A DNA stretch of 6,291 nucleotides from Oligoflexus sp. (GCA_030151925.1 JASLCY010000209.1:1-6291), one strand, 5' to 3'. Numbered from the stretch's first letter, positions 1-5,633 are shown. The notes: a model not told the origin generated them from the letters alone. Made by a program: numbers and translations.

Positions 1-935
1 AAGCGCGCGTCTCCTGCCAAGGGCTCGACTTCCCCATCCTGAGCTTTCATTTCGGGACCCAGGATAAAGCCGCGCCGACCCTCGTCTTTGTCGCCGGCGT
101 GCACGGCCTCGAGAAGATAGGCACGCAGATCCTCATCTCATTCCTTGATTCCTACATCGCTCTCTTGCATTGGGATAAGACTCTGCAGGCCATGCTGAAG
201 GATACGCGCATCCTCTTCTATCCCCTGGTGAATCCGGTCGGGATGCATCGCAACACCCGTTCCAACGGGAACGGAGTGGATTTGATGAGGAACGGGCAGG
301 TCGAGGCGAAGGGCAAGACGCTGCCTTTGGTGGGCGGGCATCGGGTATCATCCAAGCTGCCTTGGTATCGCGGCGAGAACGGCCTTGAATTCGAGGCGAC
401 CGTCTTGCGCGACTTCATTCAGCGCGAATGCTTCAACACCGCGACCTCGCTCGTCCTCGATATTCATTCGGGCTTCGGCCTGACGGATAGCCTTTGGCTC
501 CCCTACGCGGGTTCCACCGAATATTTTCCGGAGGCTTCCCGCGTGCTCGCGATCAAGAAGCTGCTCGATCGCTCCTATCCGCATCACGTTTACAAGATCG
601 AGCCGCAGCATCATTCCTATCAGACCCACGGGGATCTCTGGGATCAGCTCCTCGATGAATTCTCCGCTGGCCGGCATCGGGGCCACTTCATCCCGCTTTG
701 CCTCGAGATCGGTTCCTGGATGTGGGTGCGGAAAAATCCGAGGCAGCTGCTGAGCAGCCTCGGGCTCTTTAACCCGATGCTGCCTCATCGCGTCAAGCGC
801 GCGGAACGCCGGCATTTTCTGCTGCTGAGTTTTCTTATGAAGGTGATCGCCTCGCCCGAGGCCTGGGACACCTTGCCGAAGGAGCGGCTCGACTCGCTCG
901 AACGGGTCGCCCGGGGGATGTGGTATTCGCGTTAG
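1..935 (+). CDS. M14-family zinc carboxypeptidase-like protein, 5' end missing
   Basis: The reading frame is open from base 3 to the TAG at 933-935, giving 310 visible residues; the true start lies left of the window. A GTG at 99 is only an internal Val codon, inside the first zinc motif. M14 metallopeptidase marks appear in order: HGLE (zinc ligands His34 and Glu37 of the visible chain), NPVG followed by HRNTRS (Arg83 at the place of carboxypeptidase A Arg127), GVDLMRN (Arg145 equivalent kept), DIHSG (third zinc ligand His155) and LEIGS (Glu235, candidate general base). The family hydrolyses C-terminal peptide bonds or related amides using one Zn2+. The usual Asn before the second substrate Arg (N-R in carboxypeptidase A) is Met here, so substrate binding may differ. 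The C-terminal part, after about residue 250, is basic and unassigned. Export cannot be judged without the N-terminus. A DUF2817-like or AstE/aspartoacylase-like subgroup is possible. It converges with the SET gene across 24 bp. Confidence 0.75.
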   Translation, partial: ARVSCQGLDFPILSFHFGTQDKAAPTLVFVAGVHGLEKIGTQILISFLDSYIALLHWDKTLQAMLKDTRILFYPLVNPVGMHRNTRSNGNGVDLMRNGQVEAKGKTLPLVGGHRVSSKLPWYRGENGLEFEATVLRDFIQRECFNTATSLVLDIHSGFGLTDSLWLPYAGSTEYFPEASRVLAIKKLLDRSYPHHVYKIEPQHHSYQTHGDLWDQLLDEFSAGRHRGHFIPLCLEIGSWMWVRKNPRQLLSSLGLFNPMLPHRVKRAERRHFLLLSFLMKVIASPEAWDTLPKERLDSLERVARGMWYSR

Positions 936-959
936 GGTATCGAGGCGAAAGCGAGGTTT

Positions 960-1340
960 CTAGGACCAATCCTCGTTTTTCCAGCGGTAATTGATCGTGA
1001 TCTCGACGCCGATAGGAATCGCCCGCTTGGCTTTGATCGTTATCATGTCGCCGACGATGTAGAACTCGGCGTTGGCGTCGTCATCGTGGTTGATCATCGA
1101 CGTGATGCCCAGGCCCAGGACCACGTTCTTATGATTATCGCTCATGAAAAGGTAGTTGCCGAGGAAGGTCGCGCCCAGGGCGCTCACATCCGCCTTGGGA
1201 ACCTTGAGGATAGGCGCTGATTCTATGACCTCCTCGGCCCGGAAGCGGCGCGTTGCGAACACGCCCCTGCCCTTGCCTTGCGAGGCCTTGATCTCAACGC
1301 CGAACGCGCCTTTGTATGGGATGGACTTCACGCCGTTCAC
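960..1340 (-). CDS. Small SET-domain protein, probable protein-lysine methyltransferase
   Basis: A 126-residue protein that is almost entirely one SET domain. The order of motifs is diagnostic: GKGRG (residues 22-26, start of the SET fold and S-adenosylmethionine site), NYLF (62-65), SMINHDDDAN (81-90, the NHxxxxN SAM-binding signature) and EITINY (113-118, ending in the catalytic Tyr). There is no pre-SET domain, no cysteine-rich post-SET zinc site and no signal peptide, so it should act in the cytoplasm. Known relatives methylate lysine side chains on proteins; the bacterial target cannot be inferred. The start is GTG at 1340: no other ATG, GTG or TTG is seen just upstream in frame, and a GAG-containing stretch serves as a weak ribosome site. 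It begins 8 bp after the stop of the peroxidase-like gene, so the two are almost certainly co-transcribed and perhaps translationally coupled. Confidence 0.85.
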   Translation of the reverse strand: MNGVKSIPYKGAFGVEIKASQGKGRGVFATRRFRAEEVIESAPILKVPKADVSALGATFLGNYLFMSDNHKNVVLGLGITSMINHDDDANAEFYIVGDMITIKAKRAIPIGVEITINYRWKNEDWS

Positions 1341-1348
1341 CTCGAATC

Positions 1349-2047
1349 TCAGATGCCGATGCTGTTCGGCTCGCCAATGGTCTTGGGCAATTCCGCGTGC
1401 AGGAAACGCTCGACGTCATCGTAATCGATGAAGCCGCGGTCGCGCCCGCCCAGGAAGGAATAGATCAACTTCACTTCGGTTTCGCCAGCGAGGGTGTTCT
1501 TTACGCCCTGCGCGGCGCAGATGCTTTCTTTGACGGCCTGGAGGTCGGTGAGCACGAGATGCCCTTCCTTATCCGTGCGAGCCTTCAGGGCGGCGAGCGT
1601 CGCCGCGCGATGGGCATCGCTGACCTCGGTGCCGCCTTTTTCAAAAGTGAGGCCGCAATCATGGGAAATGCCGAGCGCGGTATGAAGCGCTTCCAGGTTC
1701 ACTTTACCGAAGCTCGTGGTGCCTTCCGTGAGCTGTCCTGTAGAGACAGCCGTGGCGACGCCGCCGCAGCCGAGAGCCTTGCAGCCGAATTCCTTGGCGG
1801 CGGAGGTGATCTTCAGAATGCCGACCAGCAGGGGCCCGGCCTCGTTCTTCGAGCTATCGTAGAGTCCCGCGCGTTCCAGCATGCGGTGGAACGGGCAGAG
1901 GATCTTAGGATTCTCGGGTTTGGTGCTGCCTTCCACGATGTCGGGATACTTTGCAGCCAACTCGTCCTGGTTTGCGCCAGAAGCGAAACTCTGCGAGGTG
2001 ATCATAAGCGCCAAAGACAGAAGGCCGATTTTCAGGACGTTTTTCAT
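1349..2047 (-). CDS. Exported Peroxidase_2-like (haem-thiolate peroxidase type) protein
   Basis: A 232-residue protein with a Sec signal peptide (MKN, hydrophobic core at about 5-18, likely cleavage after SFA near residue 22). I start it at ATG 2047 because TGGAG (2054-2058) lies 6 nt upstream and the signal peptide begins there; the frame extends 30 codons further without support. The mature chain fits the Peroxidase_2 pattern of chloroperoxidases and unspecific peroxygenases. CPFHRMLERAG (Cys51) matches the haem-ligating CPxLNxLANHG region. VNLEALHTALGISHD (116-130) matches the LDLxxLxxHxxIEHD region. The C-terminal FIDYDDVERFLHAELP (206-221) matches the family's ending before ERLP. The assignment rests on motif order, not a search, and is moderate. 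The catalytic acid of EHD/EGD appears to be Ser (SHD, 128-130), so peroxidase activity is uncertain. Other Cys residues (89, 94, 131, 177) could form disulfides. It is followed after 8 bp by the SET gene. Confidence 0.5.
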   Translation of the reverse strand: MKNVLKIGLLSLALMITSQSFASGANQDELAAKYPDIVEGSTKPENPKILCPFHRMLERAGLYDSSKNEAGPLLVGILKITSAAKEFGCKALGCGGVATAVSTGQLTEGTTSFGKVNLEALHTALGISHDCGLTFEKGGTEVSDAHRAATLAALKARTDKEGHLVLTDLQAVKESICAAQGVKNTLAGETEVKLIYSFLGGRDRGFIDYDDVERFLHAELPKTIGEPNSIGI

Positions 2048-2185
2048 GACTGACTCCACGGTAAGGAGAGGGAAGGACCGCGTGCGAATCGCAGTCCGCT
2101 TTCGGCCAGATGTAGGCGAAGTGAAGACCTTAAACAAGGCTCAAATAAGGAGACGAAGATGACTCCAGGATGAAGATCTCGTATC
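2048..2185. other. Intergenic gap between binding-protein gene and peroxidase-like gene
   Basis: These 138 bp separate the stop of the fused binding protein (TGA at 2186-2188, minus strand) from the ATG of the peroxidase-like gene. On the minus strand the only clear signal is the TGGAG ribosome site at 2054-2058. I found no terminator with a U tract and no convincing -35/-10 pair; the best match (TTGTTT, 17 bp, TACATC) has only 3 of 6 bases at each hexamer. Whether the peroxidase-like and SET genes have their own promoter or read through from the upstream gene cannot be decided here. Confidence 0.4.
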
Positions 2186-4240
2186 TCAACGACTCGACAT
2201 GGGTTTATTGTGCAGATCGCTTCTTTTCATTATTTTCTGCGCTTCGACCTGCGCTTGTTTTTGTACCTCTTCCACCGACAGCTGGTTGGTCAAAAGCTGT
2301 GAGGTATAAATACCCAGCGTGTTGCCGAGAGCCGTGAATTCGGGAATCGGCACGAACTGCCTCGTCTCACGCACGAGCAGAGGATCCTTGTCCCGCGTTT
2401 CGATCGCCTGGCGGACTTGGTCGGCGAAGGGTGCGGTCGCTCGATAATGAGGATCATTATAAGTGGAGGCGCGTGTGCCGGGAGGCGCCACGAGCCAGCC
2501 TTTTTCTTTGCCTACGAGCTGCACGTATTCCTTGCTCGTGGCCCAGGTGATGAAATCGAGAGCCAAGGCTTTTTTCTGAGTGCCGTTCGGAATCGCGAAA
2601 GCCCAGGCCCAGAGCCAGCCGGTTCCGTTCTGATCCTTCAGGACGGGCGCTGCCGTGATGCCTGTGACGTTAGCGACTTTCGAGACCTGCGGGTTCTGCA
2701 GGTAGCCCGCGGATACGGTGGCGTCGGTCCAGATCGCGCAATGGCCTTCCGCGAAGAGGGAAAGATTCTCGAGATAACCCAGATTCTGAACGTTTGGAGG
2801 TCCATAATTCGTGCCCAGGCGATGATAGAGCGCCAGAGCCGATTTCCAGGCCGGAGTCAGCAGGTTGGGTTCGCCGTTGTGGGTCAACCAGCTGGCGCCG
2901 AAATCGTGGGCGATCTTCGTGACGAGGCTGCTGTTCTGCCCCCAACCGGCGCGACCGCGCAGGCAGAAGCCGGACACTCCGTTTTTGGGATCGTGGAGTC
3001 TGGCTGCGAACGCTTCGAGATCAGCATAGGTCGGCTGCTGAGGCATCTTGAGGCCGGCTTTGTCGAAGAGATCCTTCCTATAGAAGGTCAGCATGCTTTC
3101 CCCATAGAAGGGCAGGCCGTAAAGCTGGTTTTGGTAAGTCAGGCCCTGGCGGATAGGCTTGAGGAGGTCGTCGACGTCGTACGACTTCGGGGGGTTGATA
3201 GGCGAAAGCCAGCCGTTGGCCGCATAGATCGGGTTATCGTAGATGCCGAGGGTGATGACGTCGAAGGAATTCTCGCCCAGGGCGAGGTTGGCGAGCAGAG
3301 CGCGCCGCAGAAGGTTTTCCTCGAGCATGTACCAGCGGATGTTGACCCCTGGATGGGCGGCGACGTAACGTGAGCTGAGCTCGCGCAGGATCTTCATATC
3401 AGCGTTCGCGATCGTGCCGATGCTGAGGGTGTTGGCATCGGCCTTGCGGATCTGCCGGCCGTAGCGAACCAGGATGGCCTCGTATTCGCCCGTGCTGCGC
3501 AGCTTTTGAAGGCCCAGGTTGAAGTCGTTGACGATGGCGAGCGCATCGGGGTTGCGGCTGCTCACGGCCACGTGGAAATCCTTGGTGGCGAGAGCCGGCA
3601 CGATGAATTTGAGTTTGCCTATCAGGTTCGGCCTGTTGTTCGCAAGGATGTCGGTCACCTGATATTTGTCGGCGATCGCGAGTTTGACCCGCTTGGACGC
3701 CAGCATATCGATAACGCGCAGGACGCGGTTCGAGGATGAACGAATCACGCCATCGTCTTCGCCGAAGAGCGAGGTCGGGTTGTTGCTCTCGGTGGAAATC
3801 ACGGTTTTTTCCGAACCCTTGTCGCCGATCGCGCCGCCTTCGATAACGGCCCTCTCATACTCTTCGCGGAGCTGGAGCCTTTCTTTATTGTTGGGAGTCT
3901 TCTCCGAGACGAGATGGATGTAACCGACTTCGCTGCCGGGCATGGGCTGCGAGAATATCAGCGTGTCGGAATCCTTGGATGAGGCGTAAGCGGGAATCAG
4001 GACGTCGGCTTCACCGGATTCCACGATCTTCTTCGCGCGCGCCGAAGGATAGAAGGTGACTTCGAGTTTATAGCCTTTGATCGCAAAAGCGCGTTCGACC
4101 ATCTCATAGAGATAGCCTTGTTCGCTGCGATCGCTGGAGACGTAGGGGTCGAGGTCGTAAGCTGCAACACGCAGCGTTTTGGCCGGTGAAGTTGCACCTA
4201 GAGTGAATATGAGTGTAAATAGGAAAACGACATTCTTCAT
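2186..4240 (-). CDS. Exported fusion of two periplasmic solute-binding proteins (SBP_bac_3 + SBP_bac_1)
   Basis: A 684-residue protein with a signal peptide (MKN, hydrophobic to about residue 17, likely cleavage after SPA at 20). Residues 22-265 resemble the amino-acid type SBP_bac_3 family: LRVAAYDLDPY at the N-terminus, PSARAKKIVESGEADVLI (65-82), then FSQPM, ending with GEYEAILVRYGR (251-262). A polar, low-complexity stretch lies at 112-165. From TLSIGTIANAD (271) to about 670 follows a full SBP_bac_1 domain of the sorbitol/mannitol (SmoE-like) type: YGLPFYGESMLTFYRKDLFD (374-393), FCLRGRAGWGQNSSLV (425-440), LFAEGHCAIWTDATVSAGY (495-513), GWLWAWAFAIP (541-551), APPGTR (585-590) and IPEF (632-635). 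Such proteins normally are separate and deliver ligand to an ABC transporter; neither permease nor ATPase is in view. No kinase, GGDEF or membrane anchor is fused. It could bind two ligands or act in sensing. ATG 4240 has GAGGA (4247-4251) 6 nt upstream. Confidence 0.88.
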   Translation of the reverse strand: MKNVVFLFTLIFTLGATSPAKTLRVAAYDLDPYVSSDRSEQGYLYEMVERAFAIKGYKLEVTFYPSARAKKIVESGEADVLIPAYASSKDSDTLIFSQPMPGSEVGYIHLVSEKTPNNKERLQLREEYERAVIEGGAIGDKGSEKTVISTESNNPTSLFGEDDGVIRSSSNRVLRVIDMLASKRVKLAIADKYQVTDILANNRPNLIGKLKFIVPALATKDFHVAVSSRNPDALAIVNDFNLGLQKLRSTGEYEAILVRYGRQIRKADANTLSIGTIANADMKILRELSSRYVAAHPGVNIRWYMLEENLLRRALLANLALGENSFDVITLGIYDNPIYAANGWLSPINPPKSYDVDDLLKPIRQGLTYQNQLYGLPFYGESMLTFYRKDLFDKAGLKMPQQPTYADLEAFAARLHDPKNGVSGFCLRGRAGWGQNSSLVTKIAHDFGASWLTHNGEPNLLTPAWKSALALYHRLGTNYGPPNVQNLGYLENLSLFAEGHCAIWTDATVSAGYLQNPQVSKVANVTGITAAPVLKDQNGTGWLWAWAFAIPNGTQKKALALDFITWATSKEYVQLVGKEKGWLVAPPGTRASTYNDPHYRATAPFADQVRQAIETRDKDPLLVRETRQFVPIPEFTALGNTLGIYTSQLLTNQLSVEEVQKQAQVEAQKIMKRSDLHNKPMSSR

Positions 4241-4281
4241 CGGTCGTCCTCAGGACTATAAACGGCTGAAGTAGGGCTCTA

Positions 4282-4310
4282 CCATTAGCAGTTTCATCGC
4301 TGTTTGGCAA
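4282..4310 (-). promoter_or_regulatory. Candidate promoter for the fused binding-protein gene
   Basis: Read on the minus strand, TTGCCA (4305-4310; 5 of 6 to the -35 consensus) is followed by a 17-bp spacer and TAATGG (4282-4287), preceded by TGC as in an extended -10. The -10 hexamer is poor (2 of 6), so this is only the best candidate in the 163-bp gap. It would give a leader of about 35 nt before ATG 4240. Confidence 0.3.
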
Positions 4311-4403
4311 AGGTGAATGGTTATTTTAGCCGCGTTTTTGGGGCTGCTTCGTGCCTTAATGACTATAGAAAAAAATGGGTGTACGCTCAATTATAAAGAA
4401 TTT

Positions 4404-4814
4404 TTATTTTGCACGAGCTTTTGTCGTCTTAGTCCTGTATTGCTTATCTTTTGCCTTCGTCTTCTTTTTCTTCGGCTTAGGATCGACGCCTAATCTTTCA
4501 TCCCTCTTTCGCGCAAGTTCTACGAGTTGCATCGCGACCGGTTCGTAATCGGGATTGCCGAGAGGCAGATAGAGCCACTTCCCAAGAACATCATGCGGCC
4601 TCAGTTGCGGGAACTGCTCCTGCAGCGAATCGTGGTGCTCCTGGCTCGTCGCGACGAGCATGCCGCGCCAGGGATCTTGCGGACCTTCGGCTATCGACAG
4701 ATAGCAGCGCCCGTCGAGGTAGGCTGCATCGGTATGAAACAGCTTCCGTTGTTCGAACATGAAATCTTCGGTGAGGGGTTCGTAGAGCTCTTGGATGCGC
4801 TGAGACTTTGGCAT
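4404..4814 (-). CDS. Small TfoX/YjbR-like protein with lysine-rich C-terminal tail
   Basis: A 136-residue cytoplasmic protein. Residues 1-110 form a small alpha/beta domain: an N-terminal helix (RIQELYEPL), RKLFHTDAAYLDGRCYLSI (23-41), a segment with DPWRGMLVAT (48-57), then EQFPQLRPHDVLGKWLYLPL (66-85) and a C-terminal helix. The spacing of a dGr-like strand, the (L/Y)P-x-(V/L)RP turn and the KWL strand recalls TfoX-N and YjbR/MmcQ-type domains, but the match is loose and the function is unknown. Residues 111-136 are a disordered tail with 11 Lys and 2 Arg in 26 residues, suggesting nucleic-acid or other polyanion contact (inference). I use ATG 4814, which has GGAGG 8 nt upstream; a GTG 24 nt earlier (4838) lacks a ribosome site and would sit at the predicted transcription start. 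It is divergent from the DUF3224 gene. Confidence 0.65.
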   Translation of the reverse strand: MPKSQRIQELYEPLTEDFMFEQRKLFHTDAAYLDGRCYLSIAEGPQDPWRGMLVATSQEHHDSLQEQFPQLRPHDVLGKWLYLPLGNPDYEPVAMQLVELARKRDERLGVDPKPKKKKTKAKDKQYRTKTTKARAK

Positions 4815-4843
4815 GACGGAAACCTCCACAGACTCCACCTTAT

Positions 4844-4863
4844 TTAATGCCAGCGGGCATTAA
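4844..4863. repeat. Perfect inverted repeat TTAATGCC-N4-GGCATTAA, candidate operator
   Basis: Two 8-bp arms are separated by AGCG, in the region between divergent genes. A further copy of one arm's core, GGCATTA, occurs at 4933-4939, 30 bp before the DUF3224 start codon. The position over the -10/spacer of the divergent gene suggests a repressor or activator site acting on one or both genes. The arms could also pair in RNA, but there is no following T tract on either strand, so it is not an intrinsic terminator. The binding protein is unknown. Confidence 0.5.
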
Positions 4864-4872
4864 GGCCGTCAA
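4844..4872 (-). promoter_or_regulatory. Candidate sigma70-type promoter for the TfoX/YjbR-like gene
   Basis: On the minus strand TTGACG (4867-4872, 5 of 6) is followed after 17 bp by CATTAA (4844-4849, 3 of 6) with TG one base upstream, as in an extended -10. Predicted transcription begins near 4837, leaving a leader of about 22 nt that contains the GGAGG site before ATG 4814. The -10 and spacer coincide with the inverted repeat at 4844-4863, so a protein bound there would block this promoter. Confidence 0.4.
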
Positions 4873-4887
4873 CCCACCGAAGCAGGG

Positions 4888-4899
4888 ATCTATATAGAT
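4888..4899. repeat. 12-bp perfect AT-rich palindrome ATCTATATAGAT
   Basis: A perfect palindrome in the divergent intergenic region, 69 bp before the DUF3224 start codon. Its TATATA/TAGATA core could be the -10 region of a rightward promoter, but no recognisable -35 lies 16-18 bp upstream. It could be chance in AT-rich DNA. Confidence 0.25.
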
Positions 4900-4968
4900 A
4901 TACCCGGAGCGATCAAAAGATGTATGCTTCTTGGCATTAGAGAAAGCTTAGAGAGGAGACGAACGACC

Positions 4969-5358
4969 ATGCCCACCATTAAAGGCCCGTTTACTGTCAA
5001 ATCTACGCCGCTCGAAACCGATGCCGCTGCGCAGGAAGTCGGAGCGATGCGCATGCGTTTCGATAAAGTGTTTGAAGGCGCGCTTGATGCCAGCAGCACC
5101 GTGTCGATGATGGGCATCATGGACATGGAGTTGAAATCCGGCGGTTACGTCGCAATCGAGAAGGTGACCGGAAAGCTGGACGGCAAACAAGGATCTTTCT
5201 GCTTTCAGCATAGCTCAACGATGGATCGCGGCGCTCAGCAGCAGTCGATCACCGTGATTCCGGATACGGGCACGGATGAGCTCAAAGGCCTTAAAGGCAA
5301 CCTGACCGTCGAGATTATCGAAGGCAAGCATTACTACGACTTCTCCTACGAACTGTGA
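4969..5358 (+). CDS. DUF3224-family protein
   Basis: A 129-residue protein whose whole length fits the DUF3224 family, small predicted beta-barrels of roughly 130-140 residues. Visible family traits are the N-terminal GPFTVKS strand (6-12), a central GGYVAIEKVTGKLDGKQGSF (58-77) and FQHSSTMDRG (79-88), then TVIPDTGTDELKGLKGNL (95-112), ending in YDFSYEL. The family fold is reported as allene-oxide-cyclase-like, but no enzymatic role is established and I infer none. There is no signal peptide. ATG 4969 is chosen because AGGAG precedes it by 10 nt and the family domain begins just after; an in-frame ATG 45 nt upstream (4924) has no ribosome site and adds a non-conserved arginine-rich leader. 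Genes of this family are often found near ArsR/SRPBCC-type genes, as here (general knowledge). Confidence 0.88.
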   Translation: MPTIKGPFTVKSTPLETDAAAQEVGAMRMRFDKVFEGALDASSTVSMMGIMDMELKSGGYVAIEKVTGKLDGKQGSFCFQHSSTMDRGAQQQSITVIPDTGTDELKGLKGNLTVEIIEGKHYYDFSYEL

Positions 5359-5531
5359 CGCGCGACCTTATTCCGGAAGCTCCAGGCATCAATCGACGAT
5401 GCGCTGCTGATAGTGCGGACGATGCAGAGGCGAACCGGCTTTTTCGGGTTAACCTTCTCATCGCCCACGATCGTTATTAACGATATCCCTCCCCAACCCC
5501 CACGAAAGACCGAAACACCAAGCTAGGATCC
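5359..5531. other. Intergenic stretch without a gene
   Basis: No reading frame, RNA gene or terminator with a U tract is evident between the DUF3224 stop and the palindrome upstream of the arsR-type promoter. The only structure is a small perfect inverted repeat, ATCGTT-ATT-AACGAT (5470-5484), and an isolated GGTTAACC (5447-5454) that happens to contain the TAACC/GGTTA half-sites seen in the downstream operator. Confidence 0.5.
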
Positions 5532-5570
5532 GCCGGCGGAGTTCTCACGATCTCGTGAGGGCGAGCCGGC
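5532..5570. repeat. Concentric two-tier inverted repeat just upstream of the arsR-type promoter
   Basis: An inner perfect repeat CTCACGA-TC-TCGTGAG (5544-5559) is flanked by matching GCCGGC blocks (5532-5537 and 5565-5570) at nearly the same centre. As RNA this would be a 7-bp stem, a 6/5-nt internal loop and a 6-bp stem. There is no following T tract, and the -35 box begins 2 bp later, so it fits an upstream protein-binding site better than an intrinsic terminator. It could still be a transcript 3' end for the DUF3224 gene. Confidence 0.5.
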
Positions 5571-5571
5571 A

Positions 5572-5600
5572 TTGACAGAATTCCGGGGGTGGCCTATATT
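5572..5600 (+). promoter_or_regulatory. Strong sigma70-type promoter of the ArsR-SRPBCC operon
   Basis: TTGACA (5572-5577, 6 of 6) and TATATT (5595-5600, 5 of 6) are separated by exactly 17 bp. Transcription should start near 5607, inside the first operator palindrome, giving a leader of about 27 nt. This is the best promoter in the window. Confidence 0.8.
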
Positions 5601-5630
5601 TAACCTTGTGGTTATATAACCTAGGGGTTA
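5601..5630. promoter_or_regulatory. Tandem operator: two TAACC-N4-GGTTA palindromes
   Basis: TAACC-TTGT-GGTTA (5601-5614) and TAACC-TAGG-GGTTA (5617-5630) are separated by 2 bp, with centres 16 bp apart. The inner half-sites also make a perfect 12-bp palindrome, GGTTATATAACC (5610-5621). The array starts directly after the -10 box and covers the transcription start and the AGGGG ribosome site (5623-5627), 6 nt before the ATG. Its place just in front of an ArsR-type gene makes autorepression by two dimers the simplest reading. Confidence 0.75.
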
Positions 5631-5633
5631 TTT

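Noticed and set aside
348..815. Minus-strand open frame of 155 codons
   Set aside because: It is antisense to the M14 zinc-ligand region and has no recognisable domain or ribosome site.
936..959. Possible shared terminator between the convergent M14 and SET genes
   Set aside because: Only a GCGAAAGC mini-hairpin is present, with no sizeable stem and no T tract on either side.
1316..2053. Plus-strand open frame of 245 codons
   Set aside because: It lies antisense over the peroxidase-like and SET genes, shows no family motif, and the opposite strand has a signal peptide, ribosome site and conserved motifs. It is a shadow of GC-rich coding.
2048..2137. N-terminal extension of the peroxidase-like protein
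   Set aside because: The 30 extra codons would place charged residues before a clear signal peptide, and the ribosome site fits ATG 2047.
2417..3373. Plus-strand open frame of 318 codons
   Set aside because: It is wholly antisense to the SmoE-like domain of the fused binding protein, whose frame contains recognisable motifs throughout.
3853..3882. Possible frameshift or fusion artefact between the two binding domains
   Set aside because: The frame is continuous through the polar stretch and across residues 262-272, and both domains are full length, so a genuine fusion is the simpler reading.
4390..4395. Perfect TATAAT on the minus strand
   Set aside because: No -35-like hexamer lies 16-18 bp upstream; it sits in AT-rich DNA just past the lysine-rich tail gene and gives an implausibly long leader. 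Kept only as a weak alternative start for the binding-protein gene.
5433..5450. AACC/GGTT hairpin with T run as terminator for the DUF3224 gene
   Set aside because: The stem is only 3-4 bp and the T run is in the loop, not after the stem.
5447..5454. GGTTAACC as an upstream auxiliary ArsR site
   Set aside because: It contains both half-sites but they overlap, the spacing differs from the operator, and an 8-bp match is easily chance.
5470..5484. Inverted repeat ATCGTT-ATT-AACGAT
   Set aside because: Perfect but short (6-bp arms), with no T tract and no promoter near it; not enough to call a function.
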